This document shows, in pieces, positions 36,601 through 48,968 of a stretch of DNA of 64,000 nucleotides; positions within the stretch are counted from its first letter, which is position 1; each line of letters starts with the position of its first letter. The notes under the pieces are model-generated. The model made no database searches, was not told the DNA's origin, and worked only from the letters and a program-made list of their open reading frames with translations. This DNA is from Helicoverpa zea. Taxonomy: Eukaryota; Arthropoda; Insecta; Lepidoptera; Noctuidae. The stretch is from NCBI RefSeq assembly GCF_022581195.2, contig NC_061459.1:9176001-9240000 (forward strand). Direction: 5' to 3'. The position numbers and the translations under genes were made by a program.

Positions 36601-39436
36601 AACAATCTGTCCGTCTTTCTACTAACGACGACCTACCATCACTTTTCTCACATTTGTGTATTAGACTATGTGTATGTAGTATAGTGGCTATAGTGTATCA
36701 CATAAGTACAGAATGTATCTGTGTACGTTAACTATTAAGTGTGAGTGTTGTACATACAAGGTACTATTACATACACATGGTATAACCCGGCTCACAAATT
36801 GAGGCCCTCAAAATTAAACTTAAAGCTATGAATAACTGGTTAAAGTATTTAAACTCTCAATCATCATGAGTTTGTTGTTTCACTTTGTCCATAAACCCGA
36901 GTATTTAATATTAAACTTGTTAAGAAAAACAACAAAAATAGTTAACAAAATAAATACAACGAACGTTGCGACTATAAGTCATTATTTGCAAATAAATTGA
37001 AACCTTTTATATCATTAAAACCTGTTAACATATGTATAATTATAATTTCTGTTTAGTTAAAAAATATATTTATTATTTATCTATTCGGGGCACCCATTAT
37101 ACTCAGTTGCTGACCATAGACAAAACAGACATAGACTAAAAACGATTGTTTCCTTTTCAACTTTCAACAATTCATGAAACAAAATAGTTCCATAGTTTAT
37201 AATTTGAAAATGATTAGTAATTATTAGTTCGAGCATCCTAAATTAAAGCCTAGAACTTTGATAAGATCAAGCTCTATTTGTACCCGTCGAGAACGTATAA
37301 TGGTCATACTGTTAACAGTATTTAGTTCGATAGATAAATAAAAGATGACGCTAGTGGTGCGATACCATAAATTTTATTGTGAACGGAGCTCCCAACGGTG
37401 CGCCAAATTCAAACCCTCAATTTATTTTTATCGTTACTCTTAATACTATAAGCCTAAAAGTATGTAGTTTTAAGTCTAATTCAGCATACAGAAGTTTGGA
37501 ATTATACATGTAGGTACCTTTCTTGTATATCATTGAAATAAATATAGGCCTACGCCTAGCCTACGTCCGCAAATAATGTAAGCAGGTTATTTTGTCACTA
37601 GTCTTAACTAAATCTCTTTATGAGGTACATAATTATCATTTACGACTTGTTGTTAAAGTAAGTATCCGTTTAGCGCTAAACATTCATAGGCAGATAAGTA
37701 AACTTCGCATTAACATGTTTCATTTTACGGTAGCACGCACTACGAGCGTGTCTTGGAACGGGTCAATAGCGCTCAATTAAAACTCGTAATATTTTGCTAA
37801 AAGAAATCAAGGAACGAATTGATAAGGGAAATATTCTCGCAGTTTTAAATAAATACAAAGGTAAGTATTGCTCATAATGTAACAGTTTAAATATAAATGT
37901 GATTCCATTTACTTATTTTTTATTTTGTAGTGTCCACTTAAAATTAATTATTCATTTAAACATCATACTAACTAAACTTTAACTAATATTTTCATATTAT
38001 AACCGGGATTTTCCCAACCCATAAATATTACTTCATACATTTAAATACATTTTAATGTAAATATATCTAGGCCTTGTTTTAGTTATAAAAATATCTTCAA
38101 TAAAAGTAGCAGGTACTTTTTAATAAATATTATTTTTAATCTGGATATAATATAGTAACTTATAGGTAGTAATATAGCAGGCCATGATCTGTACATAAAA
38201 TCAATTGAGCAATGTTGGAAATCAATATATTTGTATAGAGAGGTGTAACTAATTCACCTGCAGAAAGAGTGGTTCATAGAATGTGAGGTGGGAAATCATC
38301 AGACATAAATAAAATACAAAAAAATAAAATTAATGGCCTAGAAGCTATTTATCATAGCTATACAAAACGAAGGCCTCCGTCGCGTCTGGGTGTCTGTTAG
38401 CGATAAGCTTGGAAACTAAAGCATCAGATTTTCATACAGTTTTCACTTATGAAAAGAGGATGGTTTAAGTTGGATGGATGTACTGATGCAATTGGTTGTT
38501 ATTGAATAAGTAACAGTAGGAGAAGCAAGGTTTTGTGATTTTCACCTTTAGTGGGTTTAGTCTTCAAGATACCAGTAGCTTTTTCGTTACTAACATGTCT
38601 ATATGAAATGCATAGTTAATCAATTTCATCTAAGTAGGAGTAGTTATAAAGTATTATAAGAAAAGTGAAGTTCCTAGGTTTTCCGACAGGTTTCCTATAA
38701 TCGCAGTAAAACTTAACAAATACTTATTCAACGGCTAATTAATCACTCAGGTTTTATGTAAAGACTATACCAAGGTGTGGTTTTCTACTCTAGTTTTAAT
38801 TTATTCTAGCTATGTTTTACGTTCCTATCAGCTCTATATAAGTATACATTTTATCGATTTAAAGTGGAATCAGAATAAAATCATAATTCAGATTTTCATA
38901 AGTTACAACTGCATTCATTGTTTATAATAATGTGAAGCTTACGAAGATATTTTTATTGAATTGTGACTTATAAATTATGCAAGGAATAGGTATACATATT
39001 TCTTTTACATTTAAATCAGGTTTCAGACTTCTAATACCTACCTATACTATTATTTATTTAACATGAAAAGAATCATTTGTTATCTCGGAAGCGTGTTGTA
39101 CTGAAATTATCTCACGTTACGTAAAATTTTTGATATTCGTTATAAATATTTGTATGTCTGATGACCCCAATTATAATTTGATGTGCTTCATGGCGAGCTA
39201 CTTAAGTTGTCACGTTTACAAAGACTGATACAACATAAGGGCGTTGCTCAATTACTTCGATAATGATAAGCCGATAAACATTTTATAGACGAAGTTATTG
39301 ATGCTCACTGAAGTTTGAATTCGAATGCAACTACATAATGCTTTAAATACTTTGAACTGTTTCCGTGAGAGAGATTAACGCATTTATTGCGGCAGCGACG
39401 CTACAATCCTTGATTAAACATGCAGATTAATATAAA
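33626..39436. other. Intergenic, no gene seen
   Basis: AT-rich DNA between the divergent MCT genes. Open frames at 35186-35425, 35966-36277 and 37592-37780 have no family similarity or splice support. A palindromic stretch at about 35513-35567 ('aattaaaccaaaggtaaata' and its inverted partner) and a small hairpin near 36240 are the only structures seen. Confidence 0.45.
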
Positions 39437-39635
39437 TACATCCAGGATGTCCTTGGAAGAATACCTACGTCAAATGGGATTGGATCAATGGACATGGTCA
39501 GGGGTCATTTAAGAAAAATTAGGCCTAAATTGTGGTATTTTTACTTAAGTACCTATTGCATCGCTATTGTGTTCGTCGAATGATCCTGGTCCAATATTCT
39601 ATTTGATTCACAGGTACATCAGGGGACACCCTGTA
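39437..39635. mobile_element. Candidate MITE with CAGGGTGTCC-type ends
   Basis: The left end 'tacatccaggatgtcc' and the inverted right end 'ggacaccctgta' match with a few differences; TA-rich flanks. Ends of this form are common in short Tc1/mariner-related elements of insects. It lies about 340 bp upstream of the start codon at 39973, in the likely promoter zone. Confidence 0.5.
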
Positions 39636-39972
39636 TATAATATGTACATAGTTGTGCGTCTACCACTCGTCTATAACCATGGCATGCATGAAGTAGATGC
39701 AGTTTACTAACACAGATTTACACAGTGTGCATTTAGATAAGACTAGCGACGGGTACACTCCGGCCATACAAAACGTTCAATGGCTTTAGTCATTCAAGTT
39801 AATATGTTTGCATAGTGAACTAGTCTCTTTGTTCCAGGAAACATTACATGCCAACTCATTTGATTCATTTGTCATATTAAAGTGATTGCTGTTTTAAAAC
39901 TTATCAGTTTCGTCCGCAACGTAAACGGAGACTGTAGTGGGCTTCGCATAGGCGCCTAAGATAACTTAGAAA

Positions 39973-42900
39973 ATGACAAAGGCTAAGAAATTAAATACGA
40001 AGTTGAAGAAAGAAGGAGACTTTATCCCTCCCGATGGGGGCTGGGGATGGATGGTCGTCGTGGCTGCGGGATTTTCTAACGTAAGTTGTTCTCATTTAAA
40101 TCTATTTTTGCCCTTCCACCTATTGTTATCAAAGTATCTAACAAATGAACATCAATTAACAATGATGCAGCCATAGGTATTGTGGTACTCAACGAAGCCG
40201 GCATATAACAAATGTTGCTCTCTATGGCACTTATCTATGTGTTTATTGCACATAACATTTTGTTTTATAGCCTGAACAATAAACACAGGCAAATGTAATT
40301 GTATATCGTGAATCCACGAGCTCTCACTATACCGACACATGACTGACCTTACCTAATTTTGCGGCTGTGCTACATGTGCATGATCGTACGCGATAGTGGC
40401 ATCTGTTATTCTCCGTATGGTATTTTAACTAACTACGTTTATTAATGAAGGTTTCACTGAGGTCAATGTTTATGCTCAATGTCCCTGATATACTTAAGGC
40501 CTGTTCTTGAGCACCTTTGTCAGTGGTTCATTTATTATTTTTTAAGGAAGAAAAATGTCCAGATACTGGCCATATCAATCCTTGCATAGATCAGACTTAA
40601 GACTATGTACTCTTTATGGGTGCCCATTATCTATATCCCAAAATTGTCGATGTTTCTAAGCGTTTTTTATTATTTTCTGGGATATTCATTTTGTCGTCAA
40701 TTATCCCAAAAATACGTTGGCTAGGGCATGTGCATAGGATGGAACCCTCTCGATTACCACGACGTGTTCTTCTTGGTGCAGTAGCGAATGCAAAAAGAGA
40801 TGTTGGGAGGCCGTTGCTCCGTTTCAAAGACTACATCAAGCGAGACATGGCAGCATTTAAAATCGACCACCGTGACTGGGAGAAGCTCGCAGAGAAACGT
40901 CCTGAATGGCGCAAACGTGTTGCAGAGGGTCGCAAATTTTGCGATGAAGCCTGGTTCGGAGTGCTTGCTGACAAGAGACAGAAAAGACATGAACATGGTT
41001 CGACACTAATGTCCAGTTACTTCTCTTGTCAAGCCTGTGGTAAGAAATGTCGCTTTCGTATCGGTCTGTTCAGTCACGAAAGGCGTTGTATCACAGACAC
41101 CACCACATAAATCGTCTGCAATAGACGAAAAAGGCCGTTGGAATCCCAAAAATAGTAAGGGTTTGGCTTAATCCACTTTTCCTCCGTGAGAGAAAGAAAA
41201 ACTGAACTTTCAGTATTTATTGAGTCCAGAAATCCCCCTTTTCAGTTTTGCGTATTCCATTTACGCATAATTTGAGATCAATCATATGGTGGGAGGAAAT
41301 TTGATTCTTATCAGAACATAATTACAGAAATCCAACGAGCCTTAATTATAAATGTGCAGTTATCAATATAACAATACAATCGAGGTTTAAGATGGATCGG
41401 TGACGTATCTTGATATATTCTTTGATTAGCGTATAATGAAGGATAAGTTTTTATTATGCGATAACGTCTGCATCAAAACAATAAATGAAGTAGATGCTAC
41501 TGTTTTTTTATAGATTGTGTACATTGTCCTGTCCTGTGTGTATGGAACTGTCGCATTCACTTTCGCTGTTCTACATTGATGTTCCATAAGAAAGAACACG
41601 TAATAAAACTGACCGTTGTAGAACAATGAAATAATTCTCCTCATACACTTTATGTCTAAGTCTAGCCTGCTGTTAAGGAAAACGCAGAAACAAACGTGCA
41701 TAATAATAAAATACTCCATATGTTATAGCTGTTTATGGCATTTATTGTGATCTCAGAAACCGTGGAGAGTCTATTATAAATTATTTAAGCATTCATCAGC
41801 TAGATAAAGGAATAATACCTAGTTTAATAACGGCTAGACGTTTCTAGGTCGTTGTTAGGCCACGTGGTTTTAACTTGGAGTGTGTCTAGACTTTTCTGAT
41901 AACTACTAAGTATTCCGCTAAGCGAAAACTACGTTTGAGATAAGGAAATACTTAGAATTTCAGTTGAAAGTGGATTATTTATGTGTCATACACTCTCTGT
42001 TTTCGCTTTGCTTTGAAGCTTTTCTCTAAAGAAAAACTAGGTAAATACATACCAATATGAAACTAGGTACCTAACTGCAAAGTGGAGACAGAGAATCCTT
42101 ATACTATTGCCAAGACTACCTAGTACCTACGGAATATATACTAATTACCTAGAAGATGCTCTATAACGATCTAGTCGTAGGTATTTATGTAGTCGTGTTT
42201 ATTTATAGAGATTAACCGTCTTACCACAAAAACTTTTTAACGTCAGTTTAAGCCTTGTCTAAAAAAATGTCAAATTATGACGTTGACATATGGTTCATTT
42301 TGGAGCCACTATTTTTTTAGACAGGTGTAAAACAGGCGTTAAAGTTTTTGTAGTAAGGCCATAATAGTTTAATAGTCTTTATTTACGTCCACTTGCTTTG
42401 GTACTGCATCAATTATCAAGTGCAAAAGCGGCTGTAGGGTAGCTACTAGGTACCTGGATATGGAGAAAAGCTTTTGTTCTTTGAATTCTGTTGCGACTGA
42501 TATTCATCTTAAATATCGTACGCATCGCACATCTTGTTTGAGTTTCTATATAAATAATACTACGATCCGTTGCGTGCGTTGCGTCCGTTGCGTACGATAC
42601 CGACAAGTGGACGCTTAGCTTTAATCGCCATAATTATGTGCCAATTGTTGTCCAATGTAGGAAACCAACAAATACCGCCTACAAAGTTACTTACTTATGA
42701 CTGATTAGTAAAATGTCGTGTTCCAGCTATCAGCATTGCCGATACTACAACAGTTCGGGCTCCTGTTCCGGGACAAGTTCACCCGTCTCGGCATCAGCAG
42801 TTCGGAGACGACCACTATAATCAACATGAACTCTGCCCTGACCTCTTGCGTCGGTGCGTGACGCGCCTTGCATGGTAACTCTCTGATACCATACCGGCCC

Positions 42901-45900
42901 CTACATAATTAGCTGTCATTAAAACTATATCTATTCCTTTATCATCAACAACCAATGAAATTACAAACTTCGATCTGTTTACAAAATTTGTTTATTTACC
43001 TTGTACAAACATTACGAGGATTTAAGAGTTATCATAAGTTATCACTGTGCATAAAGTGTAATTTTGCAATAACTATGAAATTAAGATTCGTCATTACAGT
43101 AATATAAACAAAGATGAACAGAAGAAAAAAGTGGTGCTAATGATCGATAAACATAATGAAAATATTTTGAACACTTGAATTTATCACAATATTGACGTAG
43201 ACTTCATGTTCTTCCACGCATTCATAAGACTTTACAATCTCAGAAATATCTTGTGTAACTTTTCCATTTGTTTTCATTTCAGGTTTAGCAAATGGTCCAG
43301 TATTCAGAACATTCACCTACAGACAGGTGTCATTAGCTGGTGCAATTATTGTGTTCATATCTCTGATCCTGACCACCTTTTCTTACAACTTCCTCACCTA
43401 TCTTATATCGTTCTCAATATTGTACGGTAAGTAAAACTATGATAAGTGCCTATTCAAAAAACGTAAGTTCCAAATGAAAAAATGTTATTCTACTGTTTTC
43501 AGGTGCTGGCTACGGTATAAGCAGTTCGGCGAATGCCCTTGCTCTAAACACTTACTGGAAAAACAGAAGAAGGTTGGCAACCGGACTATCATGGACCACG
43601 ACGGGTCTAGGGCCTATCCTGTGGCCACACATTATCACAGCTCTTTTCGCAGCATTTGGCGAAACGGGAGCTATTCTTATCATAAGTGGAATTTCCTTAC
43701 ATGCCATCGCTGGTGCTTTATTACTTCAACCAGTAGAATGGCACGCTAAAAAACCAAACGACAAAGATGAAGATCAAGAGAAACTGTTAAAGACCGAAAC
43801 GAAAGATGCTCCGGTTGAGAACAAAAAACAAGAGAGTGGATACTTTAGTCAAGTATCAAAATTTAAGAATTTAAGCGCGTTCTCAAGTCAATATCTTTAC
43901 AATGAAGATGATCCAGTGAATCCTGGTTATGAAATTACAGACCCTGGTGTTCCAATGATGTTGCGTGCCAATGATGGCTATTTCAGTCAGTCTAGGCAAT
44001 CCAAAAGCAGACTCTCTTCACGAGAAGGCTCGAATAGAAATTCACAAATGAATTCGCGTTTGGCGTCAAAGAAACCCTCTATGACGAATTTAGTAGAAAA
44101 TCGTTCACGTAAATCGTCAACATTGTACTTAAATGAATCTAAGAAAAACTCAGCAGCGAATTTGGGTGCACTAGCTCAAGAGCGTGATAATTATAAACCA
44201 AAACGAAAAACCTCCATTACTCTGGAGACGCAAATTCCAGAATCTGAAATTGAAGACTGTCCTACACTAAAAGCCCCACAGGATTTAAAAGCCGATGAAA
44301 AAGCAGTGGTGGAAAAAATCGATCCAGCGCATGCTAAAGTTATAGCTGACAGAGCTGAAAAACATTTTGCTGGAAGCAAAAGCATAAAGTCATTTAAAAT
44401 GGATGGTCAGTACGGTGAAAAGTATAACAAAGACAATCATAGTAATGTATCTCTTAGAAACCAAAATAAGAGTGAAGATAATGATGAAAATAAATATTTG
44501 AAAGATAATCACAGCAACCAGTCGTATCGTACACGACACAGAAGGAAATCTAATAACTTTAATTACGAAAGTGAAGTATTAAAACAGGCATCGTTAAAAT
44601 TAGAGCAATATTTAAAAGAAAGTGAAGACAAGCCGGACAAGATAAAACTTTTGATAACACCGGTGGAGGAAAATGAAAATGATGATGTTTTTGAGGAGAA
44701 AAAAGAGGAAGAGGTCGAGGAAGACGAAGAAGAGGAATTAACGTTTTGTCAAAAAGTTGCATTGTTTTTCGATTTGGATTTATTGAAAGACTATACTTTC
44801 ATCAACTTGATGTTGGGCATTACGCTTGCTAACTTTAATGAACTAAACTTTTCAATTTTAACACCATTTATTCTGGGTGATTATGGGAAAACTAAATCTG
44901 AAGTGGCTCTATTTATGTCACTTCTGGCTGGAGTTGACATTTGTGTGAGATTCTGCATACCATTCGTTGCTGGTAAAATTGGATGGGATAACAACTCATT
45001 CTTCCTTTTCGGAGTTATGTCCATGGCTATGGGAAGAGTAGGTGAGAAAACTTCAAAATTATATTTATGTAACATGGTCTTCCGATAATTTCAATGGTTA
45101 TTTAGCATTTTTTGTGATTTTTAACCTCAACTTATTTTGAGAGAATAAGGAGCCGAAACTTTCAAATGATTGTACTTCTGTTCGTATAGTTCGGCCATTC
45201 AGAGAATGCGTTCCTGACACGTCGCGATTGAACTGACGACGTAACTACATTCATTGATTATTGATATATAGTTCGGCCATTCAGAGAATGCGTTCCTGAC
45301 ACGTCGCGATTGAACTGACGACGTAACTACATTCATTGATTATTGATATAATAATGTTGTTTTAATGCTCCTCAATTGTTAAAACGGTAAACAACCAGCA
45401 AAAATATTTTTATCGTAACTGCAACGCCATTGCAAAGTTACGTCGTCAGTTCAATCGCGACGTGTCAGGAACGCATTCTCTGAATGGCCGAACTATAATA
45501 ATGTTGTTTTAATGCTCCTCAATTGTTAAAACGGTAAACAACCAGCAAAAATATTTTTATCGTAACTGCAACGCCATTGCAAAGTTACGTCGTCAGTTCA
45601 ATCGCGACGTGTCAGGAACGCATTCTCTGAATGGCCGAACTATAATAATAGGTGATTCACTTTACAATCCAATCCTTTAATATTTCTAATGTGCCTATTT
45701 CTTAATACTAATTGAAGCCCTTTTTTGTTTCAGTCTTAGCATACTGTCAGAAGTACTACGTAGTTCTTCTAGTGGCAGTAATGATCGGCTTCGGCAAGGG
45801 TTTACGAACTGTATTCATGGCTCTTGTCATACCCACCCATGTGCCTCTGCATAAGCTGCCCGGAGCGACTGGGATACAACTGATAACTGCTGGAATGGTT

Positions 45901-46399
45901 TACTTATCTTTAGGACCTGTTGTCGGTAAGGATTCTATCTTAACCTTTATAATGTTAAAAATACGTATACGTGATAGTCAGTTTACACACAGAAAACAGT
46001 TATTTGAATACAAACCATGTACGGGGCTAATTTAAAAAAAAAAAAACTACTACTGGTCTTCTGCTTTTCCACCGAATCTGGGTTGTTTACCATTTGACCA
46101 TACCTTTATTTAAGCGATCGCTCTTACTGAGGAGTGTCTGCCATATTGATCATCTCGTGTCTCCTCAAAATATTTAATTATTCAGTTGCACTCAGTTGAA
46201 CTGGAATCAAACAAGGAAGATAGCAGATATCTTGATGAATGTTTTTTTTGCAGGTTGGATAAAAGACAACGCGTCAACGGCAGTGACGTTACATTGCCTC
46301 AACATATTCACTTGGCTAACAGCCCTATCGTGGGGACTTGAGAAATTCATCACAGCAAGACGACACAAGAAAGTCGAAGAAGACGATGTTAAAGCTTAA
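39973..46399 (+). CDS. SLC16-type monocarboxylate transporter, six coding exons, 751 aa, long central loop
   Basis: Coding exons 39973-40080, 42727-42853, 43283-43426, 43503-45041, 45734-45925, 46254-46399 (stop 46397-46399). All splice sites are GT/AG; the sum is 2256 bp in frame. Signature 1 (FIPPDGGWGWMVVV) is at about residues 18-31. Signature 2 (TYWKNRRRLATGLSWTTTG) is at about 143-161, lacking the usual Arg-Gly. The second half begins at FDLDLLKDYTFINL (about 549). Between the halves, about residues 203-540, is a hydrophilic loop of some 340 aa with Ser/Arg/Lys-rich stretches (RRKS, RKSS) that could be phosphorylated and a Glu-rich run just before residue 540. This makes it far longer than the usual family size. 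The substrate is unknown. Introns 1 and 4 hold transposons. The start codon is the first ATG of the exon and precedes signature 1 closely. Confidence 0.9.
40690..41110 (+). mobile_element. LINE C-terminal fragment in intron 1
   Basis: The open frame from about 40690 to the stop at 41108-41110 encodes 'IRWLGHVHRMEPSRLPRRVL', then 'GRPLLRFKDYIKRDMAAFK', and ends in a C-x2-C...H-x-RRC zinc-finger-like motif (CQACGKKCRFRIGLFSHERRC region). This is the standard C-terminus of a group of animal non-LTR retrotransposons. It is 5'-truncated, with no RT domain. It is open over about 140 codons, so fairly young. Confidence 0.75.
42220..42356. mobile_element. MITE-like hairpin element in intron 1
   Basis: The left arm 'cttaccacaaaaacttttta...gtctaaaaaaat' and the inverted right arm 'atttttttagac...aaagtttttgtagtaag' pair over about 50 bp with some mismatches. 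No coding capacity. The target duplication is uncertain. Confidence 0.55.
45187..45642. mobile_element. 227-bp MITE with a second copy inserted inside it
   Basis: The outer copy is 45187-45266 plus 45498-45642, together with one TA target; the inner copy is 45269-45495, flanked by TA at 45267-45268 and 45496-45497. Removing the inner copy and one TA restores the outer copy to 227 bp, the same as 33397-33623. All three copies look identical by eye. It lies in intron 4 of the 751-aa MCT gene. Confidence 0.9.
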
Positions 46400-46502
46400 T
46401 TAGAATAAGTGTTTTATATTTTAGTAAATTTTATCATATTTTTTACTGTGTATTTTTTTTACTATCTTCAGTCTGATAGCAATAATCTCCATTAAGTATT
46501 TG

Positions 46503-46508
46503 AATAAA
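46503..46508 (+). terminator. Candidate poly(A) signal of the 751-aa MCT gene
   Basis: AATAAA 104 bases after the stop codon. Confidence 0.4.
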
Positions 46509-48968
46509 TTCAAACAAGCAAAATATGGTCAATTAAGGAACCATTGTTATAGATTTATCCAATTTTATTTAGAAATCAAAGGCTGTAATTTCGAAGCACC
46601 AGACAATTATTTAGAAGTGCATGGAAACAAAATAAAAGAAACAAAACTCGATAAAGATACGAGAATAAATAGACTTTGAGAAAGAAAGTGGAAATTGAAA
46701 AAAGGATTTTAGTATGAACACTCAATTTTATATCATCATTTTCTTCCTGTATCCACTAATAGATTTACACCGAGATGAAGGAAATACTTAACCTTTGTAT
46801 GACTATAGAGCAATGATGCATCATTGGTTAATGGCGGCCGGATTTTGATCAACCCGTGTCGTTTGTACCGAGCAATGACAGTGTTAACAGGTCAAACGGA
46901 ATTCGTCGGTGCGCAGACGCATCTCTGACGTGTGTGCCCTTTGTCATGCGTTTAACATTGAAACTAGTGAAAGTGAAAATATACAGTGTAATTTTTGTGT
47001 TGTTGTGTCAGTGAAAATGTGTCCAATAAAAAGTGAAAAGTACTTCAAGATACTATAGGTACCCAAGTCTACTTTCTTGTGTAGGATATTTATAAAAATA
47101 CCCCTTCTAAAAATACATGTAGAACTTTTTAGTATGGTTGGCGCCAGTGACTCTAACCTTAGCAATCATTGATAGACACACTTTGCATTATTTTTTTTGT
47201 AGGCACCTTAATTATTCGGATCGTTTTCACACAACTATGTTTCATAACATATACGTCTTAAACTTAGTCTAGACAGTACAACTACCTATAAGAATAGAAT
47301 ATTCTAATATATTGCCTGCACATAAAATATTTAAATGATAAATGTGAAAAGTTCTATCAAGGTTCCTAGTGTTTTAAAAGTTCATATTACTTAAATCTAC
47401 TAGACAATCCCGTTTTGAAAAGAAAAATATACTAAATGCGGGATGTAAGACTGAAATTCCATATTTTATTATTTTCCCCTGACAATTAGATAATGGTGCA
47501 CAACGAGATTACGAAATGAGGTCATTTCATCTACAATCTTATGAATTAGTTATTAAATGATAACATATCGTCAATATTACAAAGTACATAAAATATAGAT
47601 GGCATAGTTTCACACCTACAAATCTCACAGTTGGTATCAATCATCGAACTAATAAGTTATCAATTTCTGTCTGTAGATACCTAAGAAAAAGAAAGAAAAT
47701 TATGATAACAGATCATCCTTTGACTGATTATTTCAGACCTTTTTGCTTTGTCCCTGTTACGACGACGGCCTCTATTTCTAATTTTCCTCATCTAATTTCC
47801 ATTTTGGAAAATTGATCAGTCAATTCTAACTTAGCAAAAATTGTTAGGTACTTACTCATGGAACTCTCGTTTATTGTCTTTTGTGCATTTACTTACAAAT
47901 GGCTATTTACATTTGATTGGACCTGTGCCTTGTAAAAAAAGAGGCAATCGCTACTTTTCAAAAATTATGCTTGAAACGTAAAAAAAGATCTTATCAATAA
48001 AACGATAATCCCCATTAGAAATGATTCTTATGCCACAATTTATCGAAGATAACCGACGATAGTGAAATTAAGACTCTGCGTCACCATTTAATCGGCGTTT
48101 AGGTTTGTTGAACGGAGCGGAGGTAATTTTGACTATTCCATCAATCAACTTGTATGATAATTCTGACCTATTAGCTTCATTAGTAGAATTTGTCATAATG
48201 ATTGTTCCAAGCTCCAGCCACTAAAATGCGACCCAAAATAACTTATTATCTTGGTCAAATAAAATAATAATTGTGTTTACAAAAGTATTTAAGCCAACTT
48301 GTAACATTTGAAAAAGATAGCAGGATTTTATGAAACTCCTTCGTACCTAAATGTAGACACATAGAAAGGCTTTTTAAAACACGTTACGCAACACCTGAGT
48401 AGGCATAGTTCCAATAAAAGTTTGGATTAATTAACATGACATGTTGGAATCAGTCGTCAAATAAAAGTTTGAAAAAAAAAGAAAATGACGAATGTTCAGA
48501 CAAGTTATTACTGTTAACTGATAACGCTTATTAATGTAACTAACCCGTCAAAAAAGGAAAGCAACACAATACTATTCTAAAACAAAAATAGCTAGATCCA
48601 TTGATTTTGATAATTGACTGAGATAGACCTAAATACGTGTGAGCACGTAATAACATTTTAACGATAACGAGACACATTACTAAAGTCAAACCGATAACGA
48701 ATGTGAATATTTGCTATGCGCCTACAGTGTCTGTCATTACACTACACAACATGTACACGGTGCTCCGAACATTCACGTATTTAGTTTGTTGCTAATCAAA
48801 TTGAAATTGAACCAGAGGTCAACAATCTTTATTAAAACAACTGTGAAATATTCAAACAAGTGATGGAAAATGTGCCGTACTTGTGATTTGACGTTGTTTT
48901 AAAGTGTTATATCACAATTAGATATAAGTTTTGTTTGAAGAAATGTGATTAGTGATTCTGAACTGAAA
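46509..48968. other. Intergenic between two plus-strand MCT genes
   Basis: About 2.4 kb. A GC-richer stretch at 46830-46935 and the region just before 48960 may hold regulatory sites of the next gene. No open frame of interest. An ATG-TGA minimal upstream frame lies at 48943-48948 in the leader of the next gene. Confidence 0.45.

Noticed and set aside
44191..45075. Minus-strand open frames opposite the 1539-bp exon
   Set aside because: Antisense shadows of the MCT coding exon.
48945..48968. Extended N-terminus for the 543-aa MCT
   Set aside because: The longer frame starts at GTG, not ATG. The upstream ATG (48943) hits TGA at once, so 48969 is the first usable start.
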